This document shows, in pieces, positions 46,701 to 55,401 of a DNA stretch of 64,000 nucleotides. The translations under genes and the position numbers were made by a program. The stretch spans positions 248,001-312,000 of the forward strand of contig JAOALC010000002.1 of the NCBI GenBank assembly GCA_025153775.1, written 5' to 3'. The stretch comes from SAR92 clade bacterium H231 (GTDB lineage Bacteria; Pseudomonadota; Gammaproteobacteria; Pseudomonadales; Porticoccaceae). How positions within the stretch are numbered: position 1 is the stretch's first letter; each line of letters starts with the position of its first letter. Under the pieces are notes generated by a model. It saw nothing but the letters and a program-made list of their open reading frames with translations, was not told the DNA's origin and made no database searches.

Positions 46701-49019
46701 TCACTCCACTAATTCAAAGCTGGTTTCATGTGCCTCATCAGCAGAGTCCCGGGCTATCCATAGTTTAAATCGGCCTGGCTCAACTACCTGAACCATATCC
46801 CGATTATGGAAATATAAGCTGTTTGTAGATAGCTCAAAGTCAACGGTCTTTTTCTGATCTGCTGCCAAGGTGACTCGCTCAAATGCCTTTAGCTCCTTCA
46901 CCGGCCTTGTTACATCAGCTACCAGATCACGAACATATAACTGCACTATCTCAGTCGCTTCGACATCGCCGGTATTTTTTATTTGGATGGACAGCTTGAC
47001 CTTGTCGCCCATAGCAACCTGCGAGTTATTTAAACTGAGATCGCTATATTCAAAGGCTGAATAGCTAAGACCAAAGCCAAACGGAAATTGCGGGCTGTGC
47101 CCATAATCCAGATAGTTTGATGAATTGCCAGGCTCATGCTGCCAGGTTAGGTGCGGATTAATCTTATCAATTCTGGTGTAGTTATCGTCATTGGGTGGAC
47201 GACCTGTAGCCTTGTGGTTGTAGTACATAGGTATCTGACCACTGGCTAATGGCCAGGTAATGGGCAGTTTCCCAGAGGGCGAGACTTCACCATAGAGCAC
47301 ATCAACCAGTGCCGGCCCGGCCATAGTGCCCGGGTGCCATGCCATCATCATCGAATCTACTTTGTCGACCAGGCTACCTAAGGTATTAGGACGGCCAGAC
47401 AGGATTACCAGCACTATGGGTTTGTTCAGTTTTGCCAACTCATTAATCAGCTCCACCTGAGCACCAGGTAAGTCAATATTACCACGGCTGTGACCTTCGC
47501 CGGTCAATACAGCTTCTTCCCCGCCAAAAAATAGAATCACATCAGACCCGCTGGCAGCCTGAATTGCCTGTTCAAACCCTGCCTTGTCCATACTACGACT
47601 GTAAGGTAAGCCCGCGGCATATTTTACGTTATTACTTGCAGCACCTAAATAATCCTTAAGAGCAGGCAATAATGTTCTGGAGTCCTTCGCCTCTCCCTCG
47701 TAAACCCAGGTACCCATCTGCTGATAGGGGACCTCGGCAAGAGGACCAATCACCGCAATCTTTTGGTTTTTATTGAGGGGTAAAACTTTATCGTCATTTT
47801 TGAGTAACACAAAAGACTGCACCGCTGCTTGTTTGGCAGTTTCAAGATACTCCTGTTTTAGAAATTCCTCTTCGCCTTCAGCGTAGGGGTTGTCAAATAA
47901 TCCCATAGCAATTTTTGCCCGTATCATACGGCGCACCGCTGAATCGATTCTGGCCTGCTCGACCTCTTTATCGGCAATAAGCTGGGGGAGGTTATCTTGC
48001 AGTGCCGTGGAATACATCTCAAAATCCAAGCCAGCATTTGCCGCTCTTTTTGCGGCATCCTTAGCGTCCCCAGCAAAACCATGGGGCAGCATTTCCATGA
48101 CTGAGTTCCAATCGCTGACTACGAAACCGGTAAACTCCCACTGATCGCGCAGGATATTAGTCAATAGGTTCTTATCTCCTGTCGCAGGAATCCCATCTAA
48201 CTCGCTGTAGGAAGTCATTATAGAAACTGCGCCAACATCTATGGCTGCTTTAAATGGTGGCAAATGATGATCATGCATTTGTCGGATAGATGCATTGGCT
48301 CTATTGTAGTCGCGACCACCTTCAGCTGAACCATAGCCAGCAAAGTGCTTGGCGCAAGCCGCCATTGAATCGGGGCTGGTTAAGTCATCGCCCTGAAACC
48401 CCTTGACCATTGCCGCTCCCAGAGTGGAGGTAAGAAATACATCTTCTCCCAGGCTCTCCGCCATCCGTCCCCAGCGGGGATCTCTGGGAATATCGATCAT
48501 AGGAGCAAAGGTCCAGCGGATACCAGCAGAGGTGGCTTCCTTTGCTGCTACTCGGGCGCCCTGCTCAATGATTGACGGGTTCCAGCTTGCAGCCTGGCCC
48601 AGGGGAATGGGGAAAATTGTCTTATAGCCATGGATCACATCATGGCCAAAGATCAGCGGAATGCCCAGCCTACTCTGCTCAACTGCCACTTTTTGTAATT
48701 TCGAAAAAGCTTTGGGGTCATAGCTGCTGCGAGGTACGTTCAAGAAACCACCTATTCTTCCCTGTTTGATCTCTTCGACAATCTGCTGCAAATCTTTATC
48801 TTCATAAAACAGCCAATCCCGCAGTGACATCTGTCCTAGCTTCTCGTCCAGAGTCATGGTGCTGATCATTTTATCAATGCGCTTTTCTACGACAGGATCA
48901 AGGTTGGACTCGACAAAGGGAGATGTACTTTGGCCTCCCTGAGAATTGAGAGAAAGGCTGGTGGCTGCCACCAACACTATGAGAGTAGACAGAGTTTTTT
49001 TACCTGGAAAATTTTTCAT
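46701..49019 (-). CDS. GH3 beta-glucosidase (BglX-like, periplasmic)
   Basis: This 772-residue glycoside hydrolase has a signal peptide (about 1-27) without a lipobox. GH3 N-terminal barrel motifs are present (FAPMIDIPRDPRWGRMAESLGED, CAKHFAGYGSAEGGRDYN). The nucleophile Asp is D303 in GFVVSDWNS. The (alpha/beta)6 sandwich domain (VLFFGGEEAVLTGEGHSR) is followed by a C-terminal fibronectin III-like domain (LYVRDLVADVTRPVKELKAF). It would release glucose from beta-gluco-oligosaccharides in the periplasm. It lies 95 nt after the STN-type TonB-dependent receptor gene. Confidence 0.93.
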   Translation of the reverse strand: MKNFPGKKTLSTLIVLVAATSLSLNSQGGQSTSPFVESNLDPVVEKRIDKMISTMTLDEKLGQMSLRDWLFYEDKDLQQIVEEIKQGRIGGFLNVPRSSYDPKAFSKLQKVAVEQSRLGIPLIFGHDVIHGYKTIFPIPLGQAASWNPSIIEQGARVAAKEATSAGIRWTFAPMIDIPRDPRWGRMAESLGEDVFLTSTLGAAMVKGFQGDDLTSPDSMAACAKHFAGYGSAEGGRDYNRANASIRQMHDHHLPPFKAAIDVGAVSIMTSYSELDGIPATGDKNLLTNILRDQWEFTGFVVSDWNSVMEMLPHGFAGDAKDAAKRAANAGLDFEMYSTALQDNLPQLIADKEVEQARIDSAVRRMIRAKIAMGLFDNPYAEGEEEFLKQEYLETAKQAAVQSFVLLKNDDKVLPLNKNQKIAVIGPLAEVPYQQMGTWVYEGEAKDSRTLLPALKDYLGAASNNVKYAAGLPYSRSMDKAGFEQAIQAASGSDVILFFGGEEAVLTGEGHSRGNIDLPGAQVELINELAKLNKPIVLVILSGRPNTLGSLVDKVDSMMMAWHPGTMAGPALVDVLYGEVSPSGKLPITWPLASGQIPMYYNHKATGRPPNDDNYTRIDKINPHLTWQHEPGNSSNYLDYGHSPQFPFGFGLSYSAFEYSDLSLNNSQVAMGDKVKLSIQIKNTGDVEATEIVQLYVRDLVADVTRPVKELKAFERVTLAADQKKTVDFELSTNSLYFHNRDMVQVVEPGRFKLWIARDSADEAHETSFELVE

Positions 49020-49114
49020 TGATAGGTTCTTTTAGTGATTAAATAATCCATCTCAGGGGACGGGGCAAAATTACTGGCGATAAAAAATTGTCCATGAAGC
49101 CTGCTAGGTAAATT

Positions 49115-51901
49115 TTAATGTCCTGCAAAAAGGTAGCTGAATTTCAGACCATAGATTTTGGGCGCAAGATAGGTAGCCACTAAGCCGTCCTCAGTTAGCA
49201 CATTGCCTGAATCTATTTTTACATCCTCATCAGTGACATTATTGATAAATGCCGACAGCATCCAGTTTGCAGATACAGGCTTGAATGCGAGATTTATATC
49301 AAACATCTGGTAGGATTTCTGCTCACCTAAATCAACGCCGCCGCTCGGCAGTCGATCAAAAACTCCAGGTGCCAAATTATCGCGGTTGTAGATATCCAAG
49401 AAATATTGATCGGACAACTTGACGACTATGCGCGGAGTAATAACCCCCCAGGCATAGTTAAAGTTATGGCTGTAAGAAAGTGTGAACTTCCAGTTCGGAA
49501 CCCGGGGTGGGCTATTGCCAGATAACACAACAGGATCTACTGGCGACAGAGTTGTGCTGGATACGTAGGGGTTAAATAGATTACCAAATAAGGTGTCTGG
49601 TATTTCAAAATGATCAAAGCGGGCATCGGTAAAGGTCCCACTGAGCTGCAGTCGATCCAAATCGGTCAAGGCCCAGTCAAGCTCCATCTCAATACCACTA
49701 ATACTGGCTGCAGAGGCATTGCGCACCACGGTGCTGCCACCTGTATCAGCAATTCCATCGTTATTGATATCGAGTCGGTCTTCATTGGAGAACTGCAGAT
49801 TATTGTAATCGGCCCGGAACAGTGCCACATTGAACCTTAATCTGTCATCCAGATACTGGGACTTAAATCCCAGCTCAAGATTGGTTACAGTCTCAGGTTC
49901 AACAGAGTTTCCGGCGTCCTGAATATGGCCAGACTTAAACCCTGTTGAAAGCGAGGCAAAATACATAAGGCGCTCGGAGGGACTATATTCATAGTTGATC
50001 AGGCCGCTTATATTTTCCCAGGTGACTGCCAGATCATTGACCTGCCTTATCCAGCAGGGCTCATCGCCAATACCCTGATTGGTGCCATTGTCATGGTAAT
50101 TCCCATTATCAATAGCCTGCTGTGTGGCCGCGTCTGCATAAATTTGCTCCGGCCGCGGCGCGCCTGGGCCGATTGAATCAGACTCGATATAGGGACCGAG
50201 CATGGAAGTCACTCGGCAATTGATAGCTCGGCCATCGCGATCAGACTTAGTATCGCTGGTATACCTTGCACCTAGAGTGAGCCGGCGCAAATTATCAATA
50301 TCATAGGTGGCCTGGGCAAACAGCCCCAGCGACTTCACTCGCCGATCTGGCTGAATGGCATAGGAAACCGCAGCCCCATCAGAATTACTAATCCAACTTG
50401 AAGCGCCCTCGGGGTATCGACCTCCGCCGGCATTTTGCTGATCTACGGCAAATACAATATTATTATTTTCATGGGAGTAAAAAGCTCCCAGCAACCAGCG
50501 CAGTCGCTCGCTATCATCGTTCATCAATTGCAGTTCGTGGGAGGAAAACCGAAAACTGGAACTATGGGTACGCTGCTGTTCAAAACTGCTGGTTATGCCA
50601 TTGTCGGCATCTACAATCTGCTCGCGGTTCATCTGCGAGCGTCCATAAAGATAGCGCGTTGAATAATTCGCAGCTTTGTAGTCCAGCTTAGAGCGCAGAC
50701 TGCTGTTGCGCAGATCAAGAAAAGCAGGGCTATCTGACACCACAGCCCTAATACCCTGAGCAACCAGACCTGGGTCCAATTGAGCCAGGCCTGTACCCTG
50801 ATCTCGATATTCCTCAAAGCTAACCAGGGCACTAAAACTATCGGCTGGCTGCCACAGAGAAGAGATGCGCCAACTCTTCTGGTCCGCCATTTCTGGCCCC
50901 TTCTGTCCCAAGTCTAGAGCGCGATCAAAATCATTTAACTCGTCTGAAGTCTCAGGGTACTGGGAGCCAAGACCTGCATAGCTATCCAGAAGATCGGTGT
51001 AGGAATCATGTCGCAGAGTAGCGCCGGCAAAGCGCAAGCCAAAGCTATCACTAATTGGCACATCCAGGGCCCCGCGCAATTCATGGCGATCGTAGTTGCC
51101 TGTTGCAGCGGAGAAATTGCCCTCAACCCTATCCAGGGAAGGCTTGCGATTATAAATATTGACACTGCCAGAGGTTGAGTTGCGGCCAAGCAGCGTACCC
51201 TGAGGGCCCCGTAATATTTCGATTCTATCCACATCATAGAGTAAAGATGCCGCAGCCTGTGACCTGGGAGAATAGATACCGTCAACATGAATTGACACTG
51301 GGCCATCGGCAATTTCAGTGATATTAGTAGTGCCCACACCACGCAGCTGCACCAGCATCGCAGCCTGTGGGGCGGTACTAGTCATCTCCAGGCCAGGCAC
51401 CATATAAGTCAGTCCAGCCAAACTGGAAACGCCATTAGAATCGAGTTTGGTCTGATCAAATACAGAGACGGCAATAGGGGTTTTTTGCAAGTCTGTCTCT
51501 CTGCCGGCAGCAGTGACAATAATTTCTTGCAGATAGGTTTCTTCAACCACTGGTTTCTTAGCAAAAATTGCCACAGATGAATCGTTGATAACTTTGTACT
51601 GGAGACCGCTGCCCTCAAATAATAGGTTCAGCACTTCTGATCTGGTGAAATAGCCATTGATGTCTGGAATGATATGCTGCTGTAGCAGCGCGGTTGCACC
51701 AATAATATTGATGTCTGCTTGCAGCGAAAAGGCAACTAGCCCCAACTCCAACGACTGAGATGGAATATCAAAATCTGTTCTGGCTTGATCAGGTTGAGCT
51801 AAAGTCTGGGGAATAAATCCAAAATTTAGAACTAAAGAAGCCGCCAGCACAAATAACCTATGCTGCAGTCCCCCGCCCCCCAAATTCTTCGATCTATTCA
51901 T
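49115..51901 (-). CDS. TonB-dependent receptor with N-terminal STN signalling domain
   Basis: This receptor has about 928 residues. The ATG at 51901 is preferred over an in-frame TTG 6 nt upstream. The signal peptide ends near TLAQ. An STN (secretin/TonB short N-terminal) domain covers about 40-115 (FDIPSQSLELGLVAFSLQADINI ... LFEGSGLQYKVI). Next come a TonB-box-like EIIVTA, the plug (VQLRGVGTTN, VDRIEILRGPQGTLLGRNSTSG) and the barrel ending in KFSYLFAGH. The STN domain contacts a FecR anti-sigma factor in FecA-type systems, and the FecR and sigma genes lie just upstream. It probably imports laminari-oligosaccharides and reports their presence. Confidence 0.93.
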   Translation of the reverse strand: MNRSKNLGGGGLQHRLFVLAASLVLNFGFIPQTLAQPDQARTDFDIPSQSLELGLVAFSLQADINIIGATALLQQHIIPDINGYFTRSEVLNLLFEGSGLQYKVINDSSVAIFAKKPVVEETYLQEIIVTAAGRETDLQKTPIAVSVFDQTKLDSNGVSSLAGLTYMVPGLEMTSTAPQAAMLVQLRGVGTTNITEIADGPVSIHVDGIYSPRSQAAASLLYDVDRIEILRGPQGTLLGRNSTSGSVNIYNRKPSLDRVEGNFSAATGNYDRHELRGALDVPISDSFGLRFAGATLRHDSYTDLLDSYAGLGSQYPETSDELNDFDRALDLGQKGPEMADQKSWRISSLWQPADSFSALVSFEEYRDQGTGLAQLDPGLVAQGIRAVVSDSPAFLDLRNSSLRSKLDYKAANYSTRYLYGRSQMNREQIVDADNGITSSFEQQRTHSSSFRFSSHELQLMNDDSERLRWLLGAFYSHENNNIVFAVDQQNAGGGRYPEGASSWISNSDGAAVSYAIQPDRRVKSLGLFAQATYDIDNLRRLTLGARYTSDTKSDRDGRAINCRVTSMLGPYIESDSIGPGAPRPEQIYADAATQQAIDNGNYHDNGTNQGIGDEPCWIRQVNDLAVTWENISGLINYEYSPSERLMYFASLSTGFKSGHIQDAGNSVEPETVTNLELGFKSQYLDDRLRFNVALFRADYNNLQFSNEDRLDINNDGIADTGGSTVVRNASAASISGIEMELDWALTDLDRLQLSGTFTDARFDHFEIPDTLFGNLFNPYVSSTTLSPVDPVVLSGNSPPRVPNWKFTLSYSHNFNYAWGVITPRIVVKLSDQYFLDIYNRDNLAPGVFDRLPSGGVDLGEQKSYQMFDINLAFKPVSANWMLSAFINNVTDEDVKIDSGNVLTEDGLVATYLAPKIYGLKFSYLFAGH

Positions 51902-52098
51902 AATCAAAAACTGATGGCCTGACTACCCATCATCTCGCATTATTATAATTATCTATTCATCGTCCTTTGATTTAATTCTGCTGCCCTGCAAGCAATCTGG
52001 CGCTTAACTTTTCTGGTTTAATTATACGCGTCTGCATGTCCAGTTGATCGTGCTGGAGGCCACTTTGGTCGATTCTTAACCCCCGGACCGACGAAAAC

Positions 52099-52130
52099 AG
52101 CAGGGCAAAATACCTATGCTCTGCTTTTTT
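52099..52130. terminator. probable rho-independent terminator
   Basis: AGCAGGGCA (52099-52107) pairs with TGCTCTGCT (52117-52125) around a 9-nt loop, flanked by T6 on the plus strand and GTTTT on the minus strand. It lies about 30 nt after the sugar-porter stop, so it likely ends that minus-strand transcript before the receptor gene. Confidence 0.5.
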
Positions 52131-52157
52131 ATCACCGGTGATTAATCTTGCCTCAGA

Positions 52158-53585
52158 TTAACTGTCCTCCCTGGCTGACCACAATGCTTCCATCTCTTCC
52201 AGCGTCTTGCCCTTGGTTTCAGGCACCAGCTTCCATACAAAGATCATGGCAACTACACAGAATGAAGCAAAGATAAAATAGGGTAGTGCGCCATTAAAAC
52301 CGCTCTGATTTAGCGTACTTTCATTAACCACTGGGAAGCTGTTGGCCACTAGTGCATTAAACAGCCACTGTGCCGCCACCGCGATTGACATGGCGACACT
52401 GCGCACATTATTGGGAAACATCTCCGACAACATAACCCAGACCACTGGACCCATAGACATGGCAAATGAGCCAATAAATACCAGAATGGCCAACAGAGAG
52501 ATAACCCCCATCTGTCCTGTATAGATCGTCAGACCCAAAACAGATAGACCCACAAACATACCAATGCTGCCGCCGATAAACAGTGGTTTGCGCCCCCAGC
52601 TATCGACCTTGTAGATGGCCACAAAGGTAAAGATCAGATTGACCGCACCCAGCCACAGCTGCTGCTTAAGTGCATCTTCCGGACCATAGCCCAGAGCATT
52701 ACTGAAGATTTCTGCACCGTAATAGAGAATGGCATTAATGCCGGTAATCTGCTGAAAGATCGACAGCATCACACCAAGAAACAGGGCGAAACCAATACCT
52801 TTACCAAACAGCATAGCCATATTGGGCGCAGGGCTATTGGTCAGGGATGCCTGTATCTCAGCAAGCTCAGCTCCGGCTTCTTGGTCGCTCGAGGTAATGC
52901 GCGCAAGCACTGCTCTAGCCTCTTCAGTGCGGCCCTTGAGCACTAACCAACGCGGGCTGTGTGGCACTGTAAATAGCAGCACAAAGAAAGCTCCGGCAGG
53001 CAACAGCTCAGACCAGAACATAATGCGCCAGCCCTGCTCAACATTGTGCTTATGCAGCGCCTCAAGCACCTCTGGCGACATATTCTGCGTATCGCCACCA
53101 CCTATAAAGTAAGTAGCTAAAAACACAATAAAAAAGCCAATAACCACGGCCAATTGATAGTAGGAAACCAAACGACCACGTAATCTTGGAGGAGCTATCT
53201 CGGCAATGTACATAGGCGCCGCCAGTGAAGCCATACCCACCGCCAGGCCACCAATAATACGGTAGATTGCCAATTCGTTGAGGCTATCTGCAATACCGGA
53301 GCCCCAGGCCGAGACGGTGAAAAGAGCCGCCGCCAGAATCAAAGTATATTTTCTGCTGATGCTTTTGGTGAGGTAACCGCCAATCAGGGCACCCACCAGA
53401 CAACCGTAGAGTGCGCTGCTGACTGCCCAGCCCTGTTCGGCAGCGGAAAATTTAAAATACTCGGTAAAATATAGCTGACTTCCGCCAATCACACCTGTGT
53501 CATAGCCAAATAGCAACCCACCCAGTGCGGCAACCACGGTTATTTTTAGTATGGTAAGTCTCTCGTTGCTAGGCGCTGCGGTCAT
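52158..53585 (-). CDS. sugar porter family MFS transporter
   Basis: This 475-residue, 12-segment transporter has the sugar-porter signatures GGLLFGYDTGVIGG at the N-terminus, SPRWLVLKGRTEEA after TM6, QQITGINAILYY in TM7, WGRKPLF, and the C-terminal PETKGKTLEEMEALW. QQITGINA is the hexose-binding segment of XylE/GLUT-type proteins. It would take glucose released by the two GH3 enzymes across the inner membrane by H+ symport. It sits between the FecR gene and the STN receptor gene on the same strand. Confidence 0.93.
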   Translation of the reverse strand: MTAAPSNERLTILKITVVAALGGLLFGYDTGVIGGSQLYFTEYFKFSAAEQGWAVSSALYGCLVGALIGGYLTKSISRKYTLILAAALFTVSAWGSGIADSLNELAIYRIIGGLAVGMASLAAPMYIAEIAPPRLRGRLVSYYQLAVVIGFFIVFLATYFIGGGDTQNMSPEVLEALHKHNVEQGWRIMFWSELLPAGAFFVLLFTVPHSPRWLVLKGRTEEARAVLARITSSDQEAGAELAEIQASLTNSPAPNMAMLFGKGIGFALFLGVMLSIFQQITGINAILYYGAEIFSNALGYGPEDALKQQLWLGAVNLIFTFVAIYKVDSWGRKPLFIGGSIGMFVGLSVLGLTIYTGQMGVISLLAILVFIGSFAMSMGPVVWVMLSEMFPNNVRSVAMSIAVAAQWLFNALVANSFPVVNESTLNQSGFNGALPYFIFASFCVVAMIFVWKLVPETKGKTLEEMEALWSAREDS

Positions 53586-53691
53586 AAATCCCTCTGATAG
53601 TTTTTATTATTGGTTGGATATTAGTTTTTATTGGGCCTGCCCAGTATCAGTGACTCAGATACAGCTGCGATAAACCTATACTGTTTTCTGA

Positions 53692-54702
53692 TTAATTTTT
53701 AAGCAGAGTGATATTGTCAGAAATTACATGTACTTCCAGCGGCAGCGTCTGCGACAGCATCTGCGGCAACTGATCCACCTGGTCGGTGCGCAATGTCATA
53801 GTGACCTTTACATCAGCAAGATCATCAGACTGCAATACTATTTTACTGTCTATATAGCGGCCGGCATCTGCAACAATATTCGCCAGTGATATATCTCTGT
53901 AGACCAGCCGGCCCATTCGCCAGGCCCCTGCGTCCGAGGCAGGCACAGCAGTAACTGGCTCAAAGTTACTGCCAGCTTCTTTTACAACGCCCTGTCCGGC
54001 CATCAAAACTAGGGCGGGGAGAAATTCGGATTGAGCACTTTGAACGCCCTGGCTAAAAATATTCACTATGCCTTCTGCAACAGCAACGCTCACAGAGTCT
54101 CTCACTTGCCGAACATTAAACTGAGTACCCACAACCTCTACAGTGAGGTTATTCGTAATAACAAAAAATGGTTTTTGTCGATCTTTGGCTACATCAAAAA
54201 AGGCCTCACCGCTGATCAGATTAACCGATCGCTCAACATCAGAAATCACTGTGCTGATTTGCGACTTGGCACCTAGGGTAATTTCACTATTGTCGACCAG
54301 AGTGATGGTTTTAATCTCTCCCGCACCTGTGCTGTAGTAGGTAGTAGCAGGCGTATTGCTCTCAGGTAGCAACATCAATGTAACTGCAACACAGACTATG
54401 GTAAAGCTCATTGCATATTTTTGCGCCGGCATAAGCTCCGCAAAAAATGTTTTCAATCGAGATGAAAACGGTTCTACCGAACGGCGCAACTCAAAGCCTT
54501 CTTCACTGCCAGATAGATCTCCAATGCTCTGCCATACAAGCTCTATTTGTCTGTAAGCTTCTCGATGATCAGAGTGTTCTGACAGCCAGTTATTTAATTC
54601 TTGGCGATCTTCGGCAGACACATCTGCTGACTGCATCAGTGTAAACCACTCTGCCGCCTGCTCATTAATCTGATCTGATAGCTGCATAAAATATTTGCTC
54701 AT
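53692..54702 (-). CDS. FecR-type anti-sigma factor
   Basis: This 336-residue protein has an N-terminal cytoplasmic sigma-binding region (DUF4880-like, EQAAEWFTLMQSADVSAEDRQELNNWL). One membrane segment follows (about 95-112, AMSFTIVCVAVTLMLL), then the periplasmic FecR domain (ITLVDNSEITLGAKSQI, VNLISGEAFFDVAKD). The C-terminal STN-like region (RDISLANIVADAGRYIDSKIV) would contact the receptor. The gene overlaps the sigma gene by 4 nt. It relays ligand binding at the STN receptor (49115) to the sigma factor (54699). Confidence 0.92.
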   Translation of the reverse strand: MSKYFMQLSDQINEQAAEWFTLMQSADVSAEDRQELNNWLSEHSDHREAYRQIELVWQSIGDLSGSEEGFELRRSVEPFSSRLKTFFAELMPAQKYAMSFTIVCVAVTLMLLPESNTPATTYYSTGAGEIKTITLVDNSEITLGAKSQISTVISDVERSVNLISGEAFFDVAKDRQKPFFVITNNLTVEVVGTQFNVRQVRDSVSVAVAEGIVNIFSQGVQSAQSEFLPALVLMAGQGVVKEAGSNFEPVTAVPASDAGAWRMGRLVYRDISLANIVADAGRYIDSKIVLQSDDLADVKVTMTLRTDQVDQLPQMLSQTLPLEVHVISDNITLLKN

Positions 54703-55229
54703 TTAAAATTCTGATCCGTTCGGGCTTGAAGTGCTTTCTGGCAATCCAGTAGCGCTTTGGCAACATGCTTGCGCACCACGGTTTCTGACAATCCGACAGT
54801 ACGGGAAATTTGCGCATAGCTCAAACCATCAAATCGATTCATTAAAAGTAGTCTTCTGCGCTTTTTTGGCATATCCCACAGTGCTTCGACCACCTGGCCC
54901 AGCTGACGTCTGCCATCATGTATACGGTCTGGGCTCAACTCCTCTACCATCGCCGCACCTGAGTCAACAACCGCCTGAACATGCCTCTGGCGCACGCCGC
55001 CATGTCTTTTTTGGTCGATGGCTATATTGTAGCTAGTCTTGTATAGAAGTGCTCTCGGGTTTTTAATGTCCTTAAAGTCCATTTCAATCACGCGTGTAAA
55101 TGCCGCTTGCACTATGTCCTGAGCCTCGTCATTACTGACGTTGGCTTTATTCACCACATAGCGGCAAAGCTCCGTATGGTGGCGGATATAGACATCGTGC
55201 ATCTCCAACTTTTGACTATCAGGCGTCAT
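54699..55229 (-). CDS. ECF RNA polymerase sigma factor (FecI-like)
   Basis: This sigma factor has about 176 residues. The ATG at 55229 is chosen over an in-frame TTG at 55253; neither has a good ribosome site. Region 2 (ELCRYVVNKANVSNDEAQDIVQAAFTRVIE with NPRALLYKTSYNIAID) and region 4 helix-turn-helix (KKRRRLLLMNRFDGLSYAQIS ... SETVVRKHVAKALLDC) are clear. It is translated with the FecR gene (4-nt overlap). Its own upstream region carries a 32-bp element shared with the GH3 gene promoter region, suggesting autoregulation and control of glucan genes. Confidence 0.92.
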   Translation of the reverse strand: MTPDSQKLEMHDVYIRHHTELCRYVVNKANVSNDEAQDIVQAAFTRVIEMDFKDIKNPRALLYKTSYNIAIDQKRHGGVRQRHVQAVVDSGAAMVEELSPDRIHDGRRQLGQVVEALWDMPKKRRRLLLMNRFDGLSYAQISRTVGLSETVVRKHVAKALLDCQKALQARTDQNFK

Positions 55230-55313
55230 ACGACTGTTTCGATCAACCAACAATTTTGAGTTATTACCGGGACAATCCCCTAACCGCTAAAAACAGCAAA
55301 TACTTGATACTAT

Positions 55314-55345
55314 AATAAGACGTTCTAGCCTAGAGAATCCACTCT
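55314..55345 (-). promoter_or_regulatory. shared 32-bp element, copy 1 (candidate ECF promoter of the sigma/FecR genes)
   Basis: Plus-strand cores AATAAGACGTTCT (55314-55326) and AATCCACTCT (55336-55345) recur at 58045-58076 with 27 of 32 positions identical. Read on the minus strand, GTGGAT and CGTC stand in -35/-10-like positions, CGTC being a common ECF -10 core. It ends about 84 nt before the sigma ATG. In this copy alone the -35 side also forms a CTAGAGA/TCTCTAG hairpin. Confidence 0.6.
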
Positions 55346-55401
55346 CTAGTACCATGATTAATTGCTTGATTTTGTAGGCTTATATAAGCATCTATAGCAG
55401 C

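Noticed and set aside
53630-53670. Small hairpins between the sugar porter and FecR genes
   Set aside because: The stems are five bases and are not followed by a T-run on the minus strand, so I do not call a terminator.
55379-55390. Palindrome GCTTATATAAGC after the lipoprotein GH3 gene
   Set aside because: Too AT-rich and lacking a T-tract, so not a convincing terminator; it is more likely chance.
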